Assembly: GCA_944386325.1 (NCBI GenBank)
Contig: CALXAP010000003.1
Coordinates: 66,488-111,334, forward strand
Source: an uncultured Clostridia bacterium
GTDB lineage: Bacteria; Bacillota; Clostridia; TANB77; CAG-508
DNA length: 44,847 bases
Direction of reading: 5' to 3'
Shown here in pieces: positions 27,730-34,747 of this stretch; within the stretch, counting starts at the first letter, position 1, and each line of letters opens with the position of its first letter. The position numbers and the translations under genes were made by a program. The notes under the pieces are model-generated. The model did not search any database and was not told where the DNA came from. It saw only the letters and a list, made by a program, of their open reading frames with translations.

Positions 27730-27765
27730 ATGTTTTGTTATATTATAATGAAACAACTAGAATAA
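27730..27765 (+). CDS. Leader peptide MFCYIIMKQLE
   Basis: An 11-codon frame with a near-perfect ribosome site AAAGGAGG (27716-27723) 6 nt upstream. Its stop codon lies 1 nt before the 5' arm of a terminator hairpin, so a ribosome paused at the end of the peptide would block the hairpin from forming. This is the arrangement of leader-peptide attenuators. No run of one amino acid is present, so starvation for a particular residue is less likely than general ribosome stalling. Confidence 0.55.
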   Translation: MFCYIIMKQLE

Positions 27766-27766
27766 G

Positions 27767-27800
27767 ATGGTCTTAAGAAATTAAGACTATTTTTTATTTT
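27767..27800 (+). terminator. Attenuator terminator before MBL operon
   Basis: ATGGTCTTAA / TTAAGACTAT, 10 bp with GAAA tetraloop, then TTTTTATTTT. It sits between the leader peptide and the MBL ribosome site. GACCA at 27723-27727 could compete with TGGTC (27768-27772) of its 5' arm. Confidence 0.8.
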
Positions 27801-27813
27801 AGGAGGAAAAAAG

Positions 27814-28692
27814 ATGAAAGTAAAAGTATTAAGTTCACAACAATGTGAAGATAAAAATGCAAATAATGGAGATTGCTTTATTCTCGATGACGGAAGAGAA
27901 TTAGTGTTATATGATTGCGGATGTGAAGATTATGCAAATTATGTAATGAATTATATGAAAGAAAAAGGATATGAAAAGGTAAAAATAGTGTTGTCGCACA
28001 ATGATGATGATCATTTTAAGGGAATACCTGTATTAATAGAAAAAGAAAAAGTATCAGAAATTACAACAGTATTGTTATTAAAATATGTAGATGAACTTCT
28101 TGAAAAAATAGATGATAAAAGAAAAAACAGAGAATCTATAAAAAGACAGATAACTGATATGTATGACAATATAAAACAACTAAGTGGAAATAATCTACAT
28201 GATGCATTTGTTCATAAAAATATTACGGACGAAATAGAAATATCTGGACCAGGAAAAGATTACATACTAGATGCAGCAGCAAAAGGACTAGATACTACAG
28301 AAGGAGATACAATAGACGGAGAAACTATAACAAATGCTACAAGTATACATGCAAAAGTTAAATTGGGTAATAAATATATATTATTAACAGGAGACTCTAG
28401 TTTTGAATCCATTATGAAAGAAAATTTAGATGACTTTGAAATTATTCAATTATCTCATCACGGAAAAAAAGAAATTGCCGAAAAGATATTTGAAGAGCTA
28501 GAGGATAAACCTGATGAAACATATATTATTTCAGATAATACAGGAAATTCAAATGGGGGTTCAGATAAATTAGATACAAAAGGCTATAAAGTTATGAATA
28601 CTAAAGATGATGGTATGCTTTCTTTAGATAATAATAGCAGAAGTCTTAATAGCAGTAGTAAAGGAACATTAAATGACATATTTGATTTGTAA
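27814..28692 (+). CDS. MBL-fold hydrolase (ComEC/Rec2-like) of a three-gene cassette
   Basis: A 292-aa metallo-beta-lactamase-fold protein. Metal ligands are visible: HxDxDH as SHNDDDHFKG (His62, Asp64, Asp66, His67), TGDSS (Asp194) and LSHHGKK (His215/216). The opening NNGDCFIL is typical of the ComEC-type MBL group. No signal or membrane segment, so it is cytoplasmic. Such MBL proteins hydrolyse nucleic acids or nucleotides and occur in several conflict systems. AGGAGG at 27801-27806 sets the ATG. Its 3' end overlaps the next gene by 20 nt, so the two are translationally coupled. Confidence 0.8.
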   Translation: MKVKVLSSQQCEDKNANNGDCFILDDGRELVLYDCGCEDYANYVMNYMKEKGYEKVKIVLSHNDDDHFKGIPVLIEKEKVSEITTVLLLKYVDELLEKIDDKRKNRESIKRQITDMYDNIKQLSGNNLHDAFVHKNITDEIEISGPGKDYILDAAAKGLDTTEGDTIDGETITNATSIHAKVKLGNKYILLTGDSSFESIMKENLDDFEIIQLSHHGKKEIAEKIFEELEDKPDETYIISDNTGNSNGGSDKLDTKGYKVMNTKDDGMLSLDNNSRSLNSSSKGTLNDIFDL

Positions 28693-29140
28693 AAATAATA
28701 TTACAGAACAAGAAATTGATAGTAGACGAAAGTATATATATGATGTTTTCCATATATACACTTTCGTAGATACTAAAAATTCAGATGAGAATGTAATAGT
28801 ATTAAAAAGCATGCCATATACAGACATAGATTTATTTTTAATAATAGGACATAATAATACTACAAATAAGTTTTTAGAGATGCACTATAAAGAAATAAAA
28901 GAAAAGAACGTTTTAATTATTTCATGCTATACAAAACATTTTTCAAGTATTAAACTATTAAAAGATAAAAGGATCTATACACCGATCGATGGAGAAGAAA
29001 CAAAAACATATTACGGAGAAGAGTATGGATTTGATTTTGAAATTACATTTGAAGAAATACGCTTATATAGAAATAGAAAATTAGATTTAGAAGAACTACT
29101 AAACAAAATATTTAGGAGAAATCAAGTATGGAAAAATTAA
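28673..29140 (+). CDS. Small putative caspase/CHAT-like protein
   Basis: A 155-aa protein. Two hydrophobic strands end in a His and a Cys: DIDLFLIIGHNNTT (His60) and KNVLIISCYTKHF (Cys85). In clan CD peptidases (caspase, CHAT) the catalytic His and Cys lie at the ends of adjacent strands, in contexts like 'GHG' and 'SACxT'; the match here is by pattern only, and the His-Cys distance is short. If right, it would be a minimal protease effector. It overlaps the MBL gene upstream by 20 nt and the membrane-protein gene downstream by 13 nt. Ribosome site AAAGGAAC. Alternatives: an inactive Rossmann-type binder. Confidence 0.5.
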   Translation: MTYLICKNNITEQEIDSRRKYIYDVFHIYTFVDTKNSDENVIVLKSMPYTDIDLFLIIGHNNTTNKFLEMHYKEIKEKNVLIISCYTKHFSSIKLLKDKRIYTPIDGEETKTYYGEEYGFDFEITFEEIRLYRNRKLDLEELLNKIFRRNQVWKN

Positions 29141-29613
29141 TTGAAAAAATTGATGAATATAATATATTTAATTTTATTTTACCTGGATTAATCTTTACGT
29201 ATTTACTTAAATACTATGTCGGAATAGATATATTTCAAGAAAATTTAATTGAAATGATATTTATATACTATTTTACAGGTTCAATAATTAGTAGAATAGG
29301 ATCAATTATTATAGAAAAAATTCTAATCAAATGTAAATTTATTAAATATGCTCCTTATGAAGATTATATTAAAGCAAATGAAAAAGATAAAAAGATAAGT
29401 CAATTGCTAACTGTTAATAATATGTATAGAACTATTTGTTCAGGTTTTATATTATTAATTATACTAAGAATAATAAAAGAGCTATTTAACAAATGGAATT
29501 TATCAATGGGTATATTAAATACAATTTTGATGATTACAATAATGCTGTTATATTTGTTTTCTTATAGAAAACAAACGAAATATATAGAAAAAAGAATTGA
29601 AATTAACAAGTAA
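29128..29613 (+). CDS. Small four-pass membrane protein of the MBL cassette
   Basis: A 161-aa protein with hydrophobic segments at about 14-32, 38-60, 100-116 and 129-146, a cytoplasmic-looking charged loop between segments 2 and 3, and a Lys/Arg-rich tail. The N-terminal YNIFNFILPGLIFTYLL matches a pattern I have seen in small membrane proteins of defence loci, but I cannot name the family. ATG 29128 overlaps the preceding gene by 13 nt, with AGGAGA upstream. As the third coupled gene it would be the membrane effector or anchor. Confidence 0.65.
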   Translation: MEKLIEKIDEYNIFNFILPGLIFTYLLKYYVGIDIFQENLIEMIFIYYFTGSIISRIGSIIIEKILIKCKFIKYAPYEDYIKANEKDKKISQLLTVNNMYRTICSGFILLIILRIIKELFNKWNLSMGILNTILMITIMLLYLFSYRKQTKYIEKRIEINK

Positions 29614-29640
29614 TAAAAATAGCACGTAAGTGCTATTTTT
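29614..29640. terminator. Bidirectional terminator between convergent genes
   Basis: AAAAATAGCAC / GTGCTATTTTT perfect 11-bp stem with GTAA loop, shared by the MBL operon and the convergent DUF6076-like gene. Confidence 0.9.
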
Positions 29641-30877
29641 ATTTATCTTGTTCATTTACCCATTTTGCAAATTCTTTATTAGAAATTTTTCCAGAGCATA
29701 CATCTTTATACATTTGTTTTCCAGTTTTTCTATATTCTTCCAAATCTTTTTGATACATATCTATTTCGGGATTTCGTTTAGCTCTAAGTTGTTTTCTACT
29801 TCCAATTTTTCTATATTTATCATATGTTGTATCATTTTCTTTTTTTCGTTTTTGATATTCTTTGTTCCCAATATCTTTACATGTCATATTGTCTTTAGTA
29901 ATTCTATCACAATAAGTAACGGTCTCTTTATGAGTTATAAAGTATCTTCCACAATTACCACAAATTTTAATATGCATTTTGTTTACAGCAACTACATTGA
30001 ATAAGGTAATATAAAAACTTGTAAATAAGTTAGTAGTTTCAAATTGTTGAAGGCTATTAAGTTTTCTACCAGTAGGATCGATTTTTTCAATAGTAGAAAT
30101 CAAAACATTTATATCTACAAGTTCAATTAATTCTTTTCTTATAGGAAAGTCATTATATTGATAATCCAATAAGTCTGTTGAATGAAAGTCTCGTTTAATT
30201 TTTGCAAAAGTATCTTGATATAATTGATTATATAAGAAAAATATTTGCTTATGGGTCAAATATTTCATATCAAAAGGATTATCAATACTGTAGACAAAAT
30301 TAATACATTTTTTAAAAAGATTTTGATAATATATTAAATTTCCCTTTTCCTTATCATAGTATTTTTTAGCTATTTCAATTATTTCTTTTACAGGATATAA
30401 AGTATCTAATTCAATATACTTAATATCTTTATCATCTAATTTATCTATAAAATAGTCGAAGAAGTTTATAAAAAACAATAAATAATCATTAAAAACATCA
30501 AAATTATAGCTTATAAAATCTAATAGAGAAAGATCATAGTGTTCAACAGCAGATGTTGGTTCAAAAACTATATAGCCTTTTAAATCTTCTACATTATCTT
30601 TAAAAGTAAGAGGAATAGGCTCAACTGTTTTATCTATTTCTGCTATTAATTTTAATTCACTTATTATTTTTTTTCTTTCTGATTCAGAATTTGCATTTTC
30701 CAGTTCTAAAACTAATTGTCCAAATCTTTCATCAGGAGGAACTGTACCTAAATTTGCTAAATATTTATTGTTAGTTTTGTTTATAGGTTTACTCAAATAA
30801 GCCCCAGCAGTATGGATGAATATTTGAGCAAAATATGAAGCGTCAAAAGAAATACCTATTTTATTTTTTCTTTCCAT
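29639..30877 (-). CDS. DUF6076-like protein
   Basis: A 412-aa cytoplasmic protein with an all-helical N-terminal region and a C-terminal zinc-binding motif ICGNCGRYFITHKETVTYC followed by a basic tail (KRKKENDTTYDKYRKIGSRK). This organisation resembles DUF6076, common on clostridial mobile elements; function unknown. Start ATG 30877 follows AAAGGAGATTT on the minus strand. It is divergent from the excisionase gene, and the shared 186-nt spacer has three GTTAAC palindromes. It might be an accessory gene of the element rather than defence. Confidence 0.55.
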   Translation of the reverse strand: MERKNKIGISFDASYFAQIFIHTAGAYLSKPINKTNNKYLANLGTVPPDERFGQLVLELENANSESERKKIISELKLIAEIDKTVEPIPLTFKDNVEDLKGYIVFEPTSAVEHYDLSLLDFISYNFDVFNDYLLFFINFFDYFIDKLDDKDIKYIELDTLYPVKEIIEIAKKYYDKEKGNLIYYQNLFKKCINFVYSIDNPFDMKYLTHKQIFFLYNQLYQDTFAKIKRDFHSTDLLDYQYNDFPIRKELIELVDINVLISTIEKIDPTGRKLNSLQQFETTNLFTSFYITLFNVVAVNKMHIKICGNCGRYFITHKETVTYCDRITKDNMTCKDIGNKEYQKRKKENDTTYDKYRKIGSRKQLRAKRNPEIDMYQKDLEEYRKTGKQMYKDVCSGKISNKEFAKWVNEQDK

Positions 30878-30891
30878 ATCAAATCTCCTTT

Positions 30892-31020
30892 GTTAACAAA
30901 TCACAAAAAAACCAAAAGTTTTGTTTTGATAACTGAATTCTCTAAATTTAATAGGATTTTATCATAAAGCATGGTAAAATTCAATTAGTTAACATGAAAA
31001 AACATATAAAACTTGTTAAC
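30892..31020. promoter_or_regulatory. Cluster of GTTAAC palindromes in divergent promoter region
   Basis: GTTAAC at 30892, 30988 and 31015 in contexts TTTGTTAACAAAT, TTAGTTAACATGA and CTTGTTAACGAGA. It lies between the DUF6076-like gene and excisionase; a candidate operator. Confidence 0.4.
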
Positions 31021-31063
31021 GAGAATTTACACACTAATATACCTGATTAAAGGAGGTGATACT

Positions 31064-31264
31064 ATGGAATTACAAAAAGTGCAAAGAACAACACTAACAA
31101 TGAAAGAAGCAGCAGAGTATTTAGGGATATCTTACTGGTTAATTAATCAATTAGTAAGAAGAAAACAAATACCATGCTCCAAAGTTGGTGGAAAATTTCT
31201 ATTTAGAGTTCAAGCATTAGATGAATATTTAAATAGAAAAGAAAAAGAATCAGTTAGCTACTAG
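31064..31264 (+). CDS. Excisionase-type helix-turn-helix protein
   Basis: A 66-aa MerR-like winged helix protein: LTMKEAAEYLGISYWLINQL, then VRRKQIPCSKVGGKFLFRVQ, then EYL, the standard layout of Tn916-family Xis and 'excisionase DNA-binding' proteins. It would bend DNA at the att sites and direct the integrase to excision. ATG 31064 is preceded by AAAGGAGGTG. First gene of the replication/mobilisation unit. Confidence 0.85.
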   Translation: MELQKVQRTTLTMKEAAEYLGISYWLINQLVRRKQIPCSKVGGKFLFRVQALDEYLNRKEKESVSY

Positions 31265-31292
31265 CTAACAGGGAAAGAGAGGAAAGGAGGAT

Positions 31293-31811
31293 ATGTATGA
31301 ATTACCTTGGTTTAAAACAGAAACTAATATTTTTTCAAACAGAAAGATTCAATTGATTTTAAAATTAACTGACGGAGATACTTATTTTAGAGTATGGATA
31401 CAGCTAATTTCATTAGCAGTTGAATGTAATAACAAAGGAAGATTAGAAATAGGAGACAATAATCCTATGACAATAGAAAATTTTTCAAAGATTATGGGAA
31501 AATCTAAGAAAAAAATAGAAAAGATTTTAAATAAGTTTCTAGAATTAGAAATGTTAATAAAAGAAGGGGAAACATTTCTAATAAAAAATTGGGACAAGTA
31601 TCAAAGTATTGAAAAGTATGAAAAATATCAAATGCAAAATAGAGAAAGACAAAAAAGATATCGTGAAAAATTAAAAAGTGAAGATGAAAAAAGTAACGTT
31701 ATTCAAACGTTAAGTAACGGACAAGAAAAGAATACAAAAGATTTAAGAATAAGAAAAGTAGAAAATATAAGAGAGGAGAGCGAAAATGGTTTTAGAGAAT
31801 ATAAAATATAA
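31293..31811 (+). CDS. Phage replisome-organizer N-terminal domain protein
   Basis: A 172-aa protein: YELPWFKTETNIFSNRKIQL, then LILKLTDGDTYFRVWIQLI and IENFSKIMGKSKKKIEKILN, a winged-helix replication initiator domain (Rep_Org_N type), then a basic helical tail with MQNRERQKRYREKL. In phages and elements this protein loads a DnaC-like ATPase at an origin; the next gene encodes one and overlaps by 26 nt. The element therefore probably replicates after excision. ATG 31293 lies just 2 nt after AAAGGAGG, so an earlier GAGAGG (31276-31281) may be the working site. Confidence 0.8.
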   Translation: MYELPWFKTETNIFSNRKIQLILKLTDGDTYFRVWIQLISLAVECNNKGRLEIGDNNPMTIENFSKIMGKSKKKIEKILNKFLELEMLIKEGETFLIKNWDKYQSIEKYEKYQMQNRERQKRYREKLKSEDEKSNVIQTLSNGQEKNTKDLRIRKVENIREESENGFREYKI

Positions 31812-32601
31812 CGAAGTTATTCACAAAAAATTGAAGAAATGTGAATTTTGTGGTAGAGAATTAACTCCAATTGGACTTGATTATTTATATGCTAATTTTT
31901 CTCCAGATAATATTGAATATGAAAGATGTAATTGCAAAAAGGCACAAGAATATTGGAATGAGAAAGATAAACAAGTCTATGAAATTGCAAAAAGAAAACA
32001 TTTTAGAGAGATTATAAACAAGATATATAAACAAAACTATATTGGTAGAAAATTTCAAAATTTGAACTTTGAAAACTTTAATAGTAATTCTGAAAATGAA
32101 TTAGCTATAGTAATTGCTAAAGACTATATAAATAAAAATATTACAAATGCAGATGCCAACGGACTGATAATAATGGGCGAGTCAGGAGTTGGAAAAACAC
32201 ACTTAGCAGCATCAATTGCCAATAAATTAATTGAAAATGACAAGATAGTATTAATGGGAAGATTAACAACTTTATTAGAGATGATAAAGGAAACTTTTAA
32301 AGATAATACAAAGTCTGAAAATGAATTAATTGAGCTATATTCAAATGTAGATATGATAATAATTGATGATCTGGGAACAGAAAAAATAAGTAACTGGGCA
32401 TTAGAAAAACTATATACAATAATTGAAAATAGAAATGAAAATAGATTACCAATAATTATTACAACAAGATTTGATAAGCAGGGATTAATTGAAAGATTTA
32501 GTCAATGTCAAGATGATCAATTGGTAGATGCAACTATCTCAAAATTGTATCAAATGTGTTATGGAGTGACACTAAAAAGTATGAAAAAAGAGTTAGTATA
32601 A
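31786..32601 (+). CDS. DnaC/IstB-like helicase loader ATPase
   Basis: A 271-aa AAA+ ATPase. An N-terminal zinc finger (CEFCG, then ERCNC) precedes the ATPase core: Walker A GESGVGKTHLAAS, Walker B MIIIDDLGTEKIS, sensor-1 segment IIITTRFDKQ. DnaC/DnaI proteins load the replicative helicase. It overlaps the replisome organizer gene by 26 nt, so translation is coupled. The pair is typical for phage-derived replication modules. Ribosome site GAGGAGAG at 31773-31780. Confidence 0.88.
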   Translation: MVLENIKYNEVIHKKLKKCEFCGRELTPIGLDYLYANFSPDNIEYERCNCKKAQEYWNEKDKQVYEIAKRKHFREIINKIYKQNYIGRKFQNLNFENFNSNSENELAIVIAKDYINKNITNADANGLIIMGESGVGKTHLAASIANKLIENDKIVLMGRLTTLLEMIKETFKDNTKSENELIELYSNVDMIIIDDLGTEKISNWALEKLYTIIENRNENRLPIIITTRFDKQGLIERFSQCQDDQLVDATISKLYQMCYGVTLKSMKKELV

Positions 32602-32696
32602 GTCCGCAAAACTAAAAATACTAACTCAAACGATTGTAAATATATTGTAATACAAAAACCAAGAAAAGTAAATATAAAAAGAAAGGATTTGATAAT

Positions 32697-33083
32697 ATGA
32701 AGGTTTATAAAGAGTATAAAGAAATAGAAATAAAAGATATAAAAGGAATTAAGGCTAACAAGATTTGTGGCAGAAATTTAGAAAAGGTTTGTAGATATAT
32801 AGAGGCAATAAAAAAGGAAGGAATTAAGAAACCATTTGAAGTTATTCAAGAAGAAAATGGGTATTATGTTCTAGATAGTAGAATAAGATTACTAGCAGCA
32901 AAAGCAGTAGGATATGACAAAGTTCCATGCTTAATAAGAGATACAAAACAAGAAATTTTATTAAGAAAATTAAATAAAATATTTAAATTAGAAGACGAAA
33001 ATCATGAAATAAAAGATGATATAAATGGTGAAGAAAGGTTGAATTTTTACAAAAATAATTATTATAAACTAAATATTTTATAA
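32697..33083 (+). CDS. Small ParB-like (ParB/Srx fold) protein
   Basis: A 128-aa protein whose first ~85 residues match the ParB/Srx N-domain: EIKDIKGIKANKICGRNLEK, IKKEGIKKPFEVIQEENGYY, and DSRIRLLAAKAVGYDKVPCL in place of the usual GERRLRAA segment. It lacks the helix-turn-helix half of true ParB. It could assist element partition or regulate transfer. Upstream there is a 95-nt spacer with AAAGGATTTG ribosome site. Confidence 0.75.
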   Translation: MKVYKEYKEIEIKDIKGIKANKICGRNLEKVCRYIEAIKKEGIKKPFEVIQEENGYYVLDSRIRLLAAKAVGYDKVPCLIRDTKQEILLRKLNKIFKLEDENHEIKDDINGEERLNFYKNNYYKLNIL

Positions 33084-33102
33084 TAAAAAATAAGAAGAAA
33101 AG

Positions 33103-33137
33103 TACTTGGATTTTAATAGAAAAGTCCAAGTATTTTT
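33103..33137 (+). terminator. Intrinsic terminator after ParB-like gene
   Basis: TACTTGGA / TCCAAGTA stem followed by TTTTT. Confidence 0.7.
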
Positions 33138-33217
33138 CAAAATATAGTGTGCATTTGATAGAAAAAAGTAATAATTTTAGTACTAAAAAGAAGCATATTT
33201 TTGTCCTAACAAGCAAT

Positions 33218-33264
33218 GAATTTCGTCAGCTCGAAATTCTAAATGGGGAAATTCCCCAATCCCC
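33218..33264 (+). other. Candidate origin of transfer (oriT)
   Basis: Just upstream of the relaxase gene: inverted repeat GAATTTCG (33218-33225) / CGAAATTC (33232-33239), then a second, TGGGGAA (33244-33250) / TTCCCCA (33252-33258), followed by ATCCCC. Two stacked inverted repeats next to a relaxase gene are typical of an oriT; the nick position is not assigned. Confidence 0.6.
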
Positions 33265-33288
33265 TTTTTAGAAGAGAGGAGAAAGCAA

Positions 33289-34674
33289 ATGGCAACAACC
33301 AAAATATGGAAAGTAGAAAAAAGATTAGATCATGTAATTAACTATGCAACAAATGAAGAAAAGACAAAAAATAATTATAGCAAATATGGAATGGATGAGT
33401 TTGATAGTATCAGACAAGTAATGACTTATGCAACTAATCCAGATAAAACAGAAAAACTTTTTTATACTACAGGAATAAATTGTGAAGTGAAAGATGCAGT
33501 TAAGCAAATGCAATTTGTAAAAATATTTTATAGAAAGGAAAATGGCATATTAGCATTTCATGCTTATCAGTCTTTTAATGAAGGAGAAGTTACTCCAGAA
33601 ATTGCTCATGAAATCGGAGTAAAACTTGCAAATGAAATGTGGGGAGATAGATTTCAAGTTGTAGTATCTACTCATTTAAATACACAACATATCCATAATC
33701 ATTTTGTCATTAATTCAGTTTCATTTAAAGATGGCAAAAAGTATTATAGTAATTTGACTAATACGGCGTTGTTAAGAAAAATATCAGATGAAATATGCGA
33801 AGAATATGGCTTGAGTGTTTTAAAAGAAAAGATTTGTAAATCAGGAATCAACTTTGAAAATTTTTATAAAAAATCTATGAGAGATTCAGATTATTATAAA
33901 TTTGCAAAAGAAGATATAGATTATGCGATAGAACATTCGTGGACTTATAAAGAATTCTTAAAAAGATTAAAAGAAATGGGATATGAGGTATATTTTAGAG
34001 CTAATAAAATTAGTGTGAGAATGTATCCACATAAAAGAAATATTAGAATAGAAAGAGCTTTTGGAGAAGAATATTCTATTGAAAATATTCAAAATAAAAT
34101 TTGTAGTAGATATCCAAGTAGAGAAGAAGTAATAAAACCTAAAACTTATGATAGAAGATTATTTTATAAAGGTAGTACAAAGAAATTAAGAAAACCTAAA
34201 GGAATAATCGCTTTGTATTACTACTATAGATATTTGATAAAGCTATACACTAGAAATAATACACAATATAAATTGACTCCAAAAATGAGAGAAGAAGTAA
34301 AAAAGATGGACGAGTATTCGGAAAAAATTAGATTTTTATGTAAGTATAAGATTGAGACTATGAGTGATGTTGATAATGTGAAAGAAAAGAAACAAGAAGA
34401 AATGCAAAATATATTAAATACACGAAATAGATTATATTATAAAAGGCAGAAATTAGATAATGAAAATGAAAAGGATAGTGTTACTAAAGAAATAATTAAT
34501 GTTACTTCTGTTTTACAAAAAGTTAGAAAGGAGATTAGGTTGTGTGATGATATTTATGATAGTGTGCCAAGGATGAAGAAACAAATAAAAGAGGTAGATG
34601 AGAAAGAAAATGAGAATGCTAAGGAAAAGAAATTGAAAGAAAAAAAGAAAAAAGTTAGAAGATATGAAAGATAG
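33289..34674 (+). CDS. Relaxase/mobilization nuclease (MobA/VirD2-like)
   Basis: A 461-aa relaxase. The metal site is QHIHNHFVINS (His134, 136, 138) preceded by THLN; catalytic Tyr is probably Tyr19 (HVINYATN) or Tyr47 (MTYATN). This matches clostridial MOB-P type relaxases that start ATTKIWKVEKRLDHVINYA. The C-terminal third is long charged coiled coil with KEKKLKEKKKKVRRYER. It would nick oriT just upstream and pilot the strand through a helper's secretion system. No coupling protein is encoded, so the element is mobilizable, not self-transmissible. Ribosome site GAGAGGAGAAAG. Confidence 0.9.
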   Translation: MATTKIWKVEKRLDHVINYATNEEKTKNNYSKYGMDEFDSIRQVMTYATNPDKTEKLFYTTGINCEVKDAVKQMQFVKIFYRKENGILAFHAYQSFNEGEVTPEIAHEIGVKLANEMWGDRFQVVVSTHLNTQHIHNHFVINSVSFKDGKKYYSNLTNTALLRKISDEICEEYGLSVLKEKICKSGINFENFYKKSMRDSDYYKFAKEDIDYAIEHSWTYKEFLKRLKEMGYEVYFRANKISVRMYPHKRNIRIERAFGEEYSIENIQNKICSRYPSREEVIKPKTYDRRLFYKGSTKKLRKPKGIIALYYYYRYLIKLYTRNNTQYKLTPKMREEVKKMDEYSEKIRFLCKYKIETMSDVDNVKEKKQEEMQNILNTRNRLYYKRQKLDNENEKDSVTKEIINVTSVLQKVRKEIRLCDDIYDSVPRMKKQIKEVDEKENENAKEKKLKEKKKKVRRYER

Positions 34675-34747
34675 TCAAATTAGTGTTACAAAATGTGAAT
34701 TTTATGATATAATTCATTTTAGAAAAGTTAAATTGGAGAAGATGTAA

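Noticed and set aside
27595-27800. T-box or known riboswitch
   Set aside because: The T-box antiterminator sequence is missing and no aptamer core I know is present; kept as an unnamed leader RNA instead.
29630-30004. 124-codon + strand ORF
   Set aside because: Antisense to the DUF6076-like gene; Phe/Ile-rich translation typical of shadows in AT-rich DNA.
31013-31063. N-terminal extension of the excisionase gene
   Set aside because: The open frame extends upstream, but AAAGGAGGTG lies inside it and fits the ATG at 31064.
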